Source of the DNA: DASSFZ01 sp035292585
Lineage (GTDB): Bacteria; Chloroflexota; Anaerolineae; Fen-1058
Length of the DNA: 64,000 bases
NCBI GenBank assembly: GCA_035292585.1
Contig: DATDPU010000027.1
Span: 75,740-139,739 of the forward strand
Reading direction: 5' to 3'
The notes under the pieces were generated by a model. That model did not search any database, was not told where the DNA came from, and saw only the letters and a list, made by a program, of their open reading frames with translations. This document shows, piece by piece, positions 34,938 to 44,152 of this stretch. Both the position numbers and the translations under genes were made by a program. Positions within the stretch are counted from its first letter, which is position 1. Every line of letters starts with the position of its first letter.

Positions 34938-35068
34938 CTAGTGCTTCAACAATCTGAAGTTGCGTAGTTCCTGCCGCAGTTGCAGTGCGAAGCCGCCCCG
35001 TGGGCCTGCGGCGGACGGCAGTGCAACTGCCGTCCGAACCCCGCAAAATTAAGTGGTGGGGGTACTAG
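34938..35068. repeat. 131-bp inverted repeat, right copy
   Basis: The reverse-complement partner of 28638-28768, again CTAG-bounded. It separates the DNase II gene from the dehydrogenase small-subunit gene. Together the copies delimit a 6.4-kb block with five genes and their terminator. Confidence 0.9.
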
Positions 35069-35087
35069 GATAGATCCGATGCCGTTG

Positions 35088-36209
35088 CTAGCGACGATGG
35101 GTGGCGGTCTTCGATTTCGCACTTTTCTTCCGGCCGGCTTTACCCGCGGCCTTGCTTGGGGTGAGGGGCGACACCCGGGCGAATTTGGAGACGCCCTGGA
35201 TAATCGCCGATAGGCTGCTCCACAGCGCGTCACTTTGAAACGCCACCGTCCCTCCGCCGCGCTTGCGCTGCGCGATAGTGAAGTTGATGTCGCCTACGCA
35301 TACAAAGTGAACTGTTTCTTTCTTGTCGGAGATCGCCAGCTTGGCGTGATCGTCGGGTTCGGGCCAGGCGATGTCGATGCCCAGCGGCTTCAGGTTGATC
35401 GCCTTCATATCGACAACCGTGTGAACCTTGTCGCTGTCCTCGGACGGCGGGGTGGGATCGTGCTCCCAGGTTTCCACGTCCAGGTTTTCATGCAGCGTCG
35501 GCCCCACCAAATCGTTGTAGAAATCAAGGCCCCAGGTTTTGTTCTTGGCGATCGACATGAATTTCAGGCCGCCCCTGGACTTGAACGGAATGACCACGTG
35601 AACGGGCGTGCTCCCGCTCGCCGCTTGATTGTGCATCAGCTTCACGCGCGGATCGTTTGGCGCGTTGGCTAAATCGACCGGGATATTCGAAGCCAGATAC
35701 ACGTTGGGCTGCTGCGCCACGAACATTTGCTTGGCGAGGGCCTGCGCCACGTCCGCGTTCGCTAAGGTAATGCACAGCAAGGTTTGAGCGTTGGGCATGC
35801 CCGTCTTCGGGAAACTGTAGCGGCCCTTCGGCGGAAACTTGGGCGTGGACTGCACCAGCCAGAAGGCCGAGTTGTTTCCCAGGTCGAAAGCCAGGACGCC
35901 CTTGGTATGGCCGCGCGCGCCGTTGACCGTGCCATCGATCGGGTTCTCATCGTTGTAGAAAAACCAGCCGAGCTGCTTGTTAGCGGCGGCGCCGTAGACC
36001 TGGGCCAGGGTATTGGGCAGCGCCCCGTCTTTGTCCACACGATGGGGTGAAAGCGTAAGTTTTCCATCCCGCGGGGTATTGGCGTCGAAGTAGACGTACT
36101 CGGTCCCGGTCACCTGGCTCCCGTCGCCGGTCGTGGCCTTGCCGGCCACTTTGTACATGAACCACCAATCGACCGGATTTCCAGCGTCGTCCATTGCGCT
36201 GAGTGGCAT
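35088..36209 (-). CDS. DNase II-family endonuclease
   Basis: A 373-residue protein with strong similarity to animal DNase II as I know it: GNPVDWWFMYKV near the N-terminus, first catalytic HXK in RGHTKGVLAFD (about residue 100), the SIAKNKTWGLDFYNDL segment, second HXK as DHAK (about residue 286), then CVGDIN and RGGGTVAFQSDALW. Both catalytic histidines are therefore present. DNase II cuts DNA without metal, leaving 3'-phosphates, usually in acidic compartments. No signal peptide is evident. GAGGAGA precedes ATG 36209. The Lys/Ala-rich tail (KAAGKAGRKKSAKSKTATHR) is an unusual DNA-binding-like extension. Confidence 0.88.
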   Translation of the reverse strand: MPLSAMDDAGNPVDWWFMYKVAGKATTGDGSQVTGTEYVYFDANTPRDGKLTLSPHRVDKDGALPNTLAQVYGAAANKQLGWFFYNDENPIDGTVNGARGHTKGVLAFDLGNNSAFWLVQSTPKFPPKGRYSFPKTGMPNAQTLLCITLANADVAQALAKQMFVAQQPNVYLASNIPVDLANAPNDPRVKLMHNQAASGSTPVHVVIPFKSRGGLKFMSIAKNKTWGLDFYNDLVGPTLHENLDVETWEHDPTPPSEDSDKVHTVVDMKAINLKPLGIDIAWPEPDDHAKLAISDKKETVHFVCVGDINFTIAQRKRGGGTVAFQSDALWSSLSAIIQGVSKFARVSPLTPSKAAGKAGRKKSAKSKTATHRR

Positions 36210-36305
36210 CGCTTTTCTCCTCTTCACAGGCGCGACCTTAACGTGACCGCAGCGGTCGCCAGGTTCGTTTACAGCTGTGGCTAGAGCGATCGGTGCGCCG
36301 CTGCG

Positions 36306-37640
36306 TCAGCGCCGCACGGGATGCTCCGGCGTTGCAGGCGCGGGCGATTGGTTGCTCTGGTCAAAGTTTTGAAGCGCCGCCGACAATTGTAGGCTGAAGT
36401 CCAGCGAGTACTCGGCTTGTAGGAACTTCTCCAGCTGGCCGTTCTTCCAACCGACGTTCTGGAACCACTGCATCCACCAGGCATTCCATTCGGGCGTGCC
36501 GCTCGGCGGCCGGGCCTGCGCGGGCACGAACAGCGGCGACAACGGTTCGCCCTTATACGATGCGGTCATGTGGCAGCTCATACACGAACTGCGCGGATTA
36601 TCGACCGGCCCGTTCAAGCGGCCTTCCCAGCCGAGATGCGTCGGCGGCAATTCGTTCGCATCGGGATTGATGATGGTTTCCGTGAGGCCGGTGTTGATGG
36701 GCGTTTGGGTGACGGGCTGATTGGGCGGGAATTGGTTATTCGCGTCCAACACCGGGATGTTCTGAGTGTTCTCCGCGTAATCCGGATCGTTGCCCCACAT
36801 CAACCCCACCGGCGCCAGGTTGCGCCACGGCTCGGCGTTCGCCAGCGCGCCGTTGTATTGAAACGTGCCGAAGATCCAGCCGGACGGCGCGCGGTCGTCT
36901 CGGATCATGATGTCCATCTGGATGAGCGTCACTTCTTTCACGGAACGCTCGGTCGACGTGAAGCTGTTGGCGGTGTAGGCTTGCCACTCGATCGGGTTGA
37001 CCAGGAAGGGAACCTGCGCCGCGATCAAAGCCGGCGGCATGTCCACGAATAAGGTCTTGCACACGACCGTGCCGATCGGGAAGCCGGCGGTCGACGTCAC
37101 GCTCGGGTCCGGCTTGGCATGATCCTTCCACACCTGGCCGATGGTATAGCCGCCGAAGTCATTGTAAAAACCGACGGCATACGCGACCGCATTGGTGTAC
37201 GGCTGCGTCGCCGCCAACTGTCCCGCCGACAGCGGCGCCTCTCGGGTCAAACCGTGAATGCCCTCGCGTCCGTTCGGGCCATAGTCCTGCCAGGGCATGT
37301 GATACCACTTCCGCAGCGGGTTATTCTCCACGCGCCAATCCACTTCGAGGTTGCCTTCGAAGCAATAGTCGCGCACCTGCAGCATGTACGTTCGCCAGTC
37401 GTTCTGGAAATCGGTTTGGAAGAATGCCGGCAACTGGCTGGCATCCGGCAGCTGCGTGGGGTAGTTCTGGCTCAGCTTGAACAGCGTGCCATTGTATTGA
37501 TCGGACGGCGGTTGGTAGCCGTAATCACGGAACGGCGCCTGGGGCGTACCACAGGCTGTGACGAGCAAGATGAGGCTTATCGCACAGCCTAGAGCGGCAA
37601 GCCTCGGCTTACCCCTGAGTCTGACATGCAAAATGGACAT
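36306..37640 (-). CDS. Exported lipoprotein with one haem c site
   Basis: A 444-residue protein. It starts with a lipoprotein signal ending LLVTAC, so Cys30 should be lipidated. A single CXXCH motif (CMSCH, about residue 354) would bind haem c, and the context SSCMSCHMTASY is typical of cytochrome-like proteins. The remainder (LRKWYHMPWQDYG, PLVNPIEWQAYTANSF-like stretches) resembles hypothetical proteins annotated only as cytochrome c family. It could take electrons from the GMC dehydrogenase encoded downstream on the same strand, although that enzyme shows no export signal. Confidence 0.75.
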   Translation of the reverse strand: MSILHVRLRGKPRLAALGCAISLILLVTACGTPQAPFRDYGYQPPSDQYNGTLFKLSQNYPTQLPDASQLPAFFQTDFQNDWRTYMLQVRDYCFEGNLEVDWRVENNPLRKWYHMPWQDYGPNGREGIHGLTREAPLSAGQLAATQPYTNAVAYAVGFYNDFGGYTIGQVWKDHAKPDPSVTSTAGFPIGTVVCKTLFVDMPPALIAAQVPFLVNPIEWQAYTANSFTSTERSVKEVTLIQMDIMIRDDRAPSGWIFGTFQYNGALANAEPWRNLAPVGLMWGNDPDYAENTQNIPVLDANNQFPPNQPVTQTPINTGLTETIINPDANELPPTHLGWEGRLNGPVDNPRSSCMSCHMTASYKGEPLSPLFVPAQARPPSGTPEWNAWWMQWFQNVGWKNGQLEKFLQAEYSLDFSLQLSAALQNFDQSNQSPAPATPEHPVRR

Positions 37641-38101
37641 AGCCAGTTACCCCCTCATCTGTATTGGAGCCTAAAGGATGGCATCGTTCACCCAGTCGTG
37701 TACAGCAGGCATCAACCCGGCGCGCTCAGGCCCACCGTCATTGTCTCGACGAGGTGACTGCATCATCTCGCCTTCTCTAATACTACTATACTTTATGCCT
37801 GTCAGGCTGTCTATCGAGCACGATACGGGCCTGATTATTTTTTGGCACAGCGCGGGTGTCGCTTGCTTCACAGCAAGAGGGTGATCTAGTTCACAGTCTC
37901 AAGAGTGGAACATGCAGACGCGAATCACCCCGAAATGATAGCCGCGACAAAGCAGTCGAGGTCTGTCCCAATCGCGTGTTCGTTATGACTGGAGCCGATC
38001 CGAAAACCGCGCAGCTTATCGATTGGAAACGATTGAGACTATAATACGCATATCCCCTTCACCACCCTTGAGCGCTGCGATTTGAAACGGGATATGTCGT
38101 G
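37641..38101. other. Divergent intergenic region
   Basis: About 460 bp between the lipoprotein gene (minus) and the LAL regulator (plus). It must hold promoters for both. AT-rich sequence near 37780-37800 (TACTACTATACTTTATG) stands out. I see no palindrome or gene that can be supported. Confidence 0.35.
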
Positions 38102-40909
38102 ATGTCGAGCTTGCTGGCAACCAAACTCCACCGCCCCGCGGTCCCTCCCAAACGCGTCCCACGCCCGCATCTCGTCCAACGCTTGAATGAAGGACTGGCG
38201 TCCAGCCGACAGCTGACGCTCGTCTCGGCGCCGGCCGGATTCGGAAAAACCACCTGCATCAGCGACTGGGTGAACGCGCTGGATGTGCCGGTGACCTGGT
38301 TGTCTCTCGATCCGACGGATGACGACCCGGGGCGCTTTTTCACCTATCTGGTGGCCGCGCTGCAACGGGTGGATGCGAACCTGGGCCGGGAGATCGAGGG
38401 TGTCTTGCGCGCGGGACAGTTGCCTCCCATCGGGGTTGTCAGTGCGACTCTCATCAACGACATCCTGGATTTAGAGAGTCGGTTCCTACTGGTGCTGGAC
38501 GATTTTCAGGTGATCCAGGATGGCTTCATCCTGCAAGTCTTGGAGCAGCTGGTGAACAACCCGCCGCAACCGCTTCATCTGGTCTTGCTCACCCGCGAGG
38601 ATCCCTCCTTGCCGCTGGCGCGGCTGCGCGCCAACAACCAGTTGACCGAGATTCGAGCGGGGGATTTGCGCTTCACCAGTCGTGAAGCCGATCGCTTCCT
38701 GAACGAGGTGATGGGCCTATCTCTTTCCCAGGCGGACATCGGCGCATTAGAGGATCGGACCGAAGGCTGGATCGCCGGCTTGCATCTGGCCGGTTTGTCC
38801 GTCCGCGATCGGGCAGACCCCTCCGGTTTCATCGCTACCCTGAGCGGCAGCCACCGCTTCATTCTGAGCTATCTCACCGAAGAAGTCCTCGGCCAGCAGT
38901 CGGAAGACATCCAGCATTTTCTGCTTCAGACATCCATCCTGGACAGGCTGAGCGGTGAGCTATGCAACGCGGTCACAGGACGGACAGACAGCCATTCCCT
39001 GCTGGAACGGCTGCTCAACGCCAACCTGTTCTTGATCCCACTGGACGACGAGCGGCGCTGGTATCGCTATCATCACTTGTTTGCCGACTTGCTGCGCGAT
39101 CTTCAAAGCACGCGCCAGAAAGACGAAATGGCCGAGCTGCACCGGCGCGCCAGCCAGTGGTATGCTCGGGCCGGCAGGGTGAGCGAGGCCATCCAACATG
39201 CACTACCCGCGGGAGACTATGCCACGGCGGTGCGCTTGATCGAAGACCACGCCATGGACATGCTCATGCAGTGGCACATCAAGACCGTGGATGGCTGGAT
39301 GCAGTCCATCCCGCCGGCATGGTGCGCGCAAAGCCCCACGGCCAACCTCGCCTTTGCCTGGATGCTTATGATGCGCGGCGACTACACACGGGCGGCCCCT
39401 TACCTGCAGCGATTGCAGGCGCTGTTTTCTGATTCTGAGATGAGCGAAGAAACAGAAGAGCCTTCGCTCAAAGCCAAATGGCTCGCCATACAAACGATGC
39501 TGCTCAACGCGCAGGCGAAACCGGCGGAGAGCGTCGCCCTGGGCAGCCAGGCGCTGGACATCGCGCCGGAGGAGGACGGCCGGGTGCGCAGCCTGATCTA
39601 TCTGGGGCTGGCCGGCGCCTACCAACAGCTGGACGATTATGCCCAGGCGGTGGATGCTTTCCAGATGATCATCCAGTATGCCCAGGCGGCGACGAATTCT
39701 GTTTCCGAACTGCTGGGCATTTCCGGTTTGGCGCTATTGGCTATCCAGCGCGGCCAATTGCATTTTGCCTTCGAGCTGGCCTCCCAGGGGATCGAACGGG
39801 TGGAGCGCTCGGGGTCGCTGCCCCCCATCAGCATGGCCGTGTACGGCGAGCTCGGCTCGATCCAGTATCACTGGCATCACCTCGAACAAGCGCACAAGCA
39901 TTTTCAGCGTGCGATCCAGGTTAGCGCCTTGAGCGGTTACAGCGATGCCGAGCTGTACTACGGGGTGATCCTCTCACGCCTGTTCCAGATACAAGGCGAC
40001 CTTGAGACGGCCGCCCGAGAGATCCAGAAAGCCGTTGACCTGATGCGGGTCGAAGCGCCAGCCGTCGTCCGGGAAGAAGTCATCTCCCAACAGGTTCGCA
40101 TCTATCTGGCCCAGGATAATCTCGCCGCCGCCGAGGCGGCCCTCAAAGACCAAGGCTTCTCCTTCCAGGGTGGATTTTCTTTCCCCGATCTCGACTCTGG
40201 GCAGCAGATCGTTCGTCCGGTTGCGGTTCTGTACATCAGCGCCCTGCGCATCCTGCTCTACCGGGCCCAGGCAAAGCGTGAACGAGCAAACTTAAAGCCG
40301 GGGATCGAACTGGCGGACCACCTGATCGCTGGAGCGCTCCAACGCCAATACATCCCCTTTGCACTCGAAACGCTCCTGGCGCGCGCGAAACTGTATGCCG
40401 CGCTCGGAAATGAGCCAGCCAGCCAGGCAGACTGCATCCGCGCCCTGGAGTTGGGCGAGCCGGAAGGATTCATTAGCATTTTCGTTGAAGAAGGACCACA
40501 GGCGCGCTTGTTGATTGAAGATTATAGATTGAAGATTTTGGACAAAAGATTCGAGAGGGATGAAGCGGTGAGGGATAGATTGCTCCCTTATCTGGCCCGC
40601 ATCCTTGAATCGTTCCCCTCCGCCGTCACCCCTTCGACCCATCCTCCTTCAATCAACAACCCCACTCCGCTTCGCTCCGGGGGCTATAGTCAGCGATCCC
40701 CAATCGACAATTTATTGGAGCCGCTAACCGACCGGGAATTGGACGTGCTGCGCTTGATGGCCGAGGGATTGAAGTATGAAGAAATCGCCGCGAGGCTGTT
40801 TATCTCGCTGAACACCGTGCGCTCCCACGTCAAGGCTATTTACGACAAGCTCAACGTCAAAAACCGCGTCAAAGCGATCGACGTAGCACGCCGACTGCAC
40901 CTGTTGTAA
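38102..40909 (+). CDS. MalT/LAL-type ATP-dependent LuxR regulator
   Basis: A 935-residue regulator. A STAND-type NTPase is at the N-terminus (Walker A APAGFGKTT, residues 43-51, and LVLDDFQVI as Walker B). A long TPR-like helical array spans about residues 350-780, and a C-terminal LuxR HTH follows (LTDRELDVLRLMAEGLKYEE, SLNTVRSHVKAIYDKLNV). Such proteins bind a ligand and ATP and then activate transcription. Just before the HTH there is a low-complexity stretch (TPSTHPPSINNPTPLRSGGY) with ATTGAAGATT direct repeats in the DNA, which looks like a repeat insertion tolerated as a linker. The gene is divergent from the enzyme cluster and a plausible regulator of it. Confidence 0.9.
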   Translation: MSSLLATKLHRPAVPPKRVPRPHLVQRLNEGLASSRQLTLVSAPAGFGKTTCISDWVNALDVPVTWLSLDPTDDDPGRFFTYLVAALQRVDANLGREIEGVLRAGQLPPIGVVSATLINDILDLESRFLLVLDDFQVIQDGFILQVLEQLVNNPPQPLHLVLLTREDPSLPLARLRANNQLTEIRAGDLRFTSREADRFLNEVMGLSLSQADIGALEDRTEGWIAGLHLAGLSVRDRADPSGFIATLSGSHRFILSYLTEEVLGQQSEDIQHFLLQTSILDRLSGELCNAVTGRTDSHSLLERLLNANLFLIPLDDERRWYRYHHLFADLLRDLQSTRQKDEMAELHRRASQWYARAGRVSEAIQHALPAGDYATAVRLIEDHAMDMLMQWHIKTVDGWMQSIPPAWCAQSPTANLAFAWMLMMRGDYTRAAPYLQRLQALFSDSEMSEETEEPSLKAKWLAIQTMLLNAQAKPAESVALGSQALDIAPEEDGRVRSLIYLGLAGAYQQLDDYAQAVDAFQMIIQYAQAATNSVSELLGISGLALLAIQRGQLHFAFELASQGIERVERSGSLPPISMAVYGELGSIQYHWHHLEQAHKHFQRAIQVSALSGYSDAELYYGVILSRLFQIQGDLETAAREIQKAVDLMRVEAPAVVREEVISQQVRIYLAQDNLAAAEAALKDQGFSFQGGFSFPDLDSGQQIVRPVAVLYISALRILLYRAQAKRERANLKPGIELADHLIAGALQRQYIPFALETLLARAKLYAALGNEPASQADCIRALELGEPEGFISIFVEEGPQARLLIEDYRLKILDKRFERDEAVRDRLLPYLARILESFPSAVTPSTHPPSINNPTPLRSGGYSQRSPIDNLLEPLTDRELDVLRLMAEGLKYEEIAARLFISLNTVRSHVKAIYDKLNVKNRVKAIDVARRLHLL

Positions 40910-40942
40910 GCCGCGATCCGGCGACAAACCACATCTTTTTCC

Positions 40943-40974
40943 GGCGCGGATCACATTTTCATGTGATCCGCGCC
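40943..40974. promoter_or_regulatory. Perfect 14-bp hairpin after LAL gene
   Basis: GGCGCGGATCACAT and ATGTGATCCGCGCC surround a TTTC loop. No T-run follows on either strand. It could be a transcript-end hairpin, or an operator for the small gene at 41041. Confidence 0.5.
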
Positions 40975-41040
40975 GCTTCATGCTCGGCTAAGATAGGGCA
41001 GTGGTTGAAGGATTTTCACCGGAAAGGGGCGCGCGTGAGA

Positions 41041-41253
41041 ATGGACGAACTCTGTACCTACCGAATCGAGGTACGAGGCCAGGTGGACGAGAACGACCTC
41101 AATGCCATAAGCCCACTTCAGATGATGGTGGTACGGGTGGATACAACCACAACGCTGTTTACCGCCTGCACCGATCAGTCGGGGCTCGTCGGGCTGATGC
41201 GGCACCTGCACGGACGAGGGTTAGTGCTTTTGTCTGTAATCCGTGAACGCTAA
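41041..41253 (+). CDS. Small ACT-like hypothetical protein (70 aa)
   Basis: The product (MDELCTYRIEVRGQVDENDL, then TTTTLFTACTDQSGLVGLMR and HLHGRGLVLLSVIRE) matches the pattern of small proteins common in Chloroflexota and Actinobacteria. They have a beta-strand, an acidic stretch, a DGTTTL-like strand, DQxxLxGLL and a final LISV strand. Function is unknown. It precedes the DUF4386-like array by 18 bp and is probably cotranscribed. Confidence 0.7.
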   Translation: MDELCTYRIEVRGQVDENDLNAISPLQMMVVRVDTTTTLFTACTDQSGLVGLMRHLHGRGLVLLSVIRER

Positions 41254-41271
41254 ACCATTCAGGAGATTAAA

Positions 41272-42033
41272 ATGTCACAGCCAAATCACGTCACCCATAT
41301 CGAGGCTGAAGACCCCGCCTGGAAGGATGTATACAGGATTGGCGGAGCGGCGGCCCTGATTCTACTTCTCTATTCTGTCGTGACCCTGATAGTCCTCACC
41401 TTGTTGGGTGCAGCGCCCAGCACCGCTGCCGAAACTTTCGCCCTATTGCAGAACAATCGCATCATCGGCCTCTTGCGGCTTGATGTCCTAACGGTATTCG
41501 TCTATATGCCACTCTTGTATCTGCTCTTTCTGGGTATCTACGTAGCGCTCAGGCCAACCCAAGGTGCCTATACCACTCTCGCTACCGCGCTTGTCTTTGT
41601 CGGGGTAACGCTCTTGCTTGCAACACCTTCGGCTTTTTCCATGGTGGATCTCAGCGACAAGTATGCAGTGGCGACAACTGAGACACAGCGAAGTCAACTC
41701 TTGGCAGCCGGAGAAGCGATCCTGGCTTCAGACATGTGGCATGGTACGGGTGCGTTTCTGGGTGGCATGTTATTACAAAGTGGCGCCGTGCTGATCTCGG
41801 TCGTCATGCTGCGGAGCAAAGTCTTCAGCCAAACAATCGCTTACCTGGGCATTTTGACACACGGGCTAGATTTGGCCCATTTCATTTTTCTCCTAATGGC
41901 GCCAGGATTAGGTAAGATTCTCATAGCGATTGCTGGCACGTTATACCTGATATGGTTTCCTCTGGTTGGCCGGAGGCTCCTCCAGCTCGGGCGTCGCGAA
42001 AGCAAGGCGCTTCCCCAACCAGCGCAGGCGTAA
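41272..42033 (+). CDS. DUF4386-like membrane protein, copy 1
   Basis: A 253-residue protein with about six membrane helices after a polar N-terminus that carries WKDVYRIGG. AAALILLLYSVVTLIVLTLL and LYLIWFPLVGRRLLQLGRRE are the first and last helices. The architecture matches DUF4386 proteins, whose function is unknown. AGGAG precedes the ATG. Its last 20 codons and the following intergenic DNA are almost identical to those of copy 2. Confidence 0.75.
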   Translation: MSQPNHVTHIEAEDPAWKDVYRIGGAAALILLLYSVVTLIVLTLLGAAPSTAAETFALLQNNRIIGLLRLDVLTVFVYMPLLYLLFLGIYVALRPTQGAYTTLATALVFVGVTLLLATPSAFSMVDLSDKYAVATTETQRSQLLAAGEAILASDMWHGTGAFLGGMLLQSGAVLISVVMLRSKVFSQTIAYLGILTHGLDLAHFIFLLMAPGLGKILIAIAGTLYLIWFPLVGRRLLQLGRRESKALPQPAQA

Positions 42034-42069
42034 GCGGCCAAGTAGATGTTACACTGAAAGGAGACAACC

Positions 42070-42831
42070 ATGTCAGCGAATTCAAGTAGGGAAATGATAG
42101 ATCAGGCCGCCAATGTTGAAACCGCAGAGCCACGCTGGAAAGATCTCTACAAAGTCGGCGGAATAGCCTGCATGGTTGGAGTAATAATCATTGTGCTCGG
42201 CATTGTCGCCTTCTTCATCTGGCCGTATGCCCCCGGATACACCGCTACGGCAAGCGTCTTTGCGGCCATTCAAAACGACTGGTTAGGCGGGTTGATCAGT
42301 CTTGACTTCCTACTCCTCATGGGAAATCTGGTTGGCATACTCCTCTTCGTCGCCCTGTATGCTGCCCTCAGGCAAGTCAATGAATCGTATGCCTTGATCG
42401 CTCTGGTCCTCGGGTTGATGGCTCTTGCAGCCATAATCCCATCGAGACCGATTGCTGAGATGTTTTCCCTCAGCAAGCTTTACACGGCTGCGCCAACCGC
42501 TGCGGAGAAGAGTCAATATCTGGCAGCCGGGGAAGCATTGCTTGCGCTTTTCAATGGCACCGCCTGGATAGTAAACACTTTCCTAGGCAGTGTTTCCTTG
42601 CTGATAAGCGCCTTCCTCATGTTGCGGAGCAACATCTTCAGCAGAGCAACTGCCTATGTTGGAATCGTCACCAATATAGTGACCCTTGGCTTCTTTCTGC
42701 CTGGCATCGGTATCATATTGTTATTCCTTTCGCTCCCGGGTATGGTGATATGGAACATTCAACTCGCCCGAAGATTTTTCCAGCTCGGGCGTCGCGAAAG
42801 CAAGGCGCTTCCCCAACCAGCGCAGGCGTAA
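42070..42831 (+). CDS. DUF4386-like membrane protein, copy 2
   Basis: Also 253 residues, with the same topology and the shared N-terminal WKDLYKVGG, but most of the core has diverged from copy 1. Both the C-terminus (LGRRESKALPQPAQA) and the next gene's N-terminus (MSANSSR) repeat almost exactly. The gene-to-gene period is 798 bp. This indicates tandem duplication with later homogenisation at the junctions. Confidence 0.75.
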   Translation: MSANSSREMIDQAANVETAEPRWKDLYKVGGIACMVGVIIIVLGIVAFFIWPYAPGYTATASVFAAIQNDWLGGLISLDFLLLMGNLVGILLFVALYAALRQVNESYALIALVLGLMALAAIIPSRPIAEMFSLSKLYTAAPTAAEKSQYLAAGEALLALFNGTAWIVNTFLGSVSLLISAFLMLRSNIFSRATAYVGIVTNIVTLGFFLPGIGIILLFLSLPGMVIWNIQLARRFFQLGRRESKALPQPAQA

Positions 42832-42867
42832 GCGGCCGAGTGGATGTCATGCTGAAAGGAAATAGCT

Positions 42868-43413
42868 ATGTCAGCGAATTCAAGTAGGGGAATGATGAAC
42901 CAGGTGATCGATGTCGAAACCGCAGATTCCAACGAGAAGAGTCTCTACAGAATAGGCGGAAGGGCTGCGGAGCCGACAGCAAGGGCGAAGCGTCGCCGGA
43001 CGATCCGATACTTCGCAGCCGTAGCGTCCGCCGCGACGGCCGTTATGTACTTCCTGATTGGCTTCCATATCGTGTCCGTGCTGGACGGGCGCGCGGACCA
43101 GACCTGGGGGATCGTCGCGGGCAGCGCGTATGTGTTGGGAGCGCTGTTGCTGCTCGCATTTGACCGCCGCGTGCTCTGGATCATGGGGGCCATCCTACAG
43201 GTCTTCGTCATCTACACGTACTTCAACCTCGCCTCACAGCGCACACCGGCATACGAGGTCTGGGGAATCCTGATCCGGATCGCCCAGGTGATGATCCTCA
43301 TCGCGCTCGTGTACCTCGAGGTGCGTCTACCATTGGCGCAGCCCGCTGGACCGGGCGGGGACCGGTCTCAGGCAACGGGTAGTCGCCGCAAATCACTTCA
43401 GGAGAAATCATGA
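42868..43413 (+). CDS. Chimeric four-helix membrane protein
   Basis: The first 35 residues (MSANSSRGMMNQVIDVETAD, SLYRIGG) copy the start of the DUF4386-like genes. The rest is a different membrane protein of about four helices (RTIRYFAAVASAATAVMYFL, ILIALVYLEVRL). It appears that the third unit of the tandem array has been replaced, leaving its promoter-proximal part. Function is unknown. It overlaps the flavodoxin gene by 4 bp. Confidence 0.75.
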   Translation: MSANSSRGMMNQVIDVETADSNEKSLYRIGGRAAEPTARAKRRRTIRYFAAVASAATAVMYFLIGFHIVSVLDGRADQTWGIVAGSAYVLGALLLLAFDRRVLWIMGAILQVFVIYTYFNLASQRTPAYEVWGILIRIAQVMILIALVYLEVRLPLAQPAGPGGDRSQATGSRRKSLQEKS

Positions 43414-43934
43414 TGTCGAACACAATCCTTGTGACCTACGCCGGCCGGGCCGGTTCTACCGTCGGTGTGGCCGAAGCGATCGGCCAAGCCCTGGCCGAAA
43501 GCGGCGCGCAGGTAGAGGTGCGCCCCATGCAAGACGTAACCGACCTCGCTCCCTACCGGGCGGTGGTGGCCGGCAGCGCCATTCAAGGGAAACAATGGCT
43601 GCCGGAGGCCATGCAATTTGTGCAGACGCATCGGGCGGCATTCGCCCAGAAACCTTTCGCCGCGTTCTTAGTGTGTATGACGCTGGCCATGAAGAACGCC
43701 GACAAATACCGCCCATTCGTGGCGGATTTTATGCAGCCGGTGCGCGCGCTGGTGCAGCCGGTGAGCGAGGGCCTCTTTGCCGGGGTGTTGGACATCAGCA
43801 AGATCCCATCGTTTGGCGATCGGCTGAAGTTTCGCTTGAGCGTCGTCTTCGGCGTTTGGGCGGAGGGCGACCATCGCGATTGGAACGCGATTCGCGCCTG
43901 GGCCGAGAGCATCCGCCCGCTGCTGCTCCGGTAG
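43410..43934 (+). CDS. Flavodoxin-domain protein (HemG-like)
   Basis: A 174-residue flavodoxin fold. TYAGRAGSTVGVAEAIGQAL is the FMN phosphate loop and VVAGSAIQGKQWLPEA the second loop. The sequence resembles flavodoxin-type protoporphyrinogen oxidases and menaquinone-dependent HemG relatives, but no haem gene is nearby. The start overlaps the previous stop (ATGA), so it belongs to the membrane-protein operon. Confidence 0.85.
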   Translation: MMSNTILVTYAGRAGSTVGVAEAIGQALAESGAQVEVRPMQDVTDLAPYRAVVAGSAIQGKQWLPEAMQFVQTHRAAFAQKPFAAFLVCMTLAMKNADKYRPFVADFMQPVRALVQPVSEGLFAGVLDISKIPSFGDRLKFRLSVVFGVWAEGDHRDWNAIRAWAESIRPLLLR

Positions 43935-44152
43935 ATTTTGTGGGTACTTGATCAGCCAGGTCCGGTTCGCATCTGACACGATGCCGGCAGCCATCCGTGC
44001 CTCACAATAGGGCGGCGGGTCGAGGTTGGTGCGATATCCGAACGTGTCAAGATATTGCTGATAGACTGCACATCAATCTTGCGAAACCGCGAGGCGCTCA
44101 TGGTTGCCGACTGGGTCTCGTGGTTTCGTGTTGTCTGGCAAGATTGAAACAC

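Noticed and set aside
40943..40974. Strong hairpin considered as a Rho-independent terminator for the LAL regulator
   Set aside because: No T-run follows the stem on either strand; recorded only as a possible regulatory hairpin.
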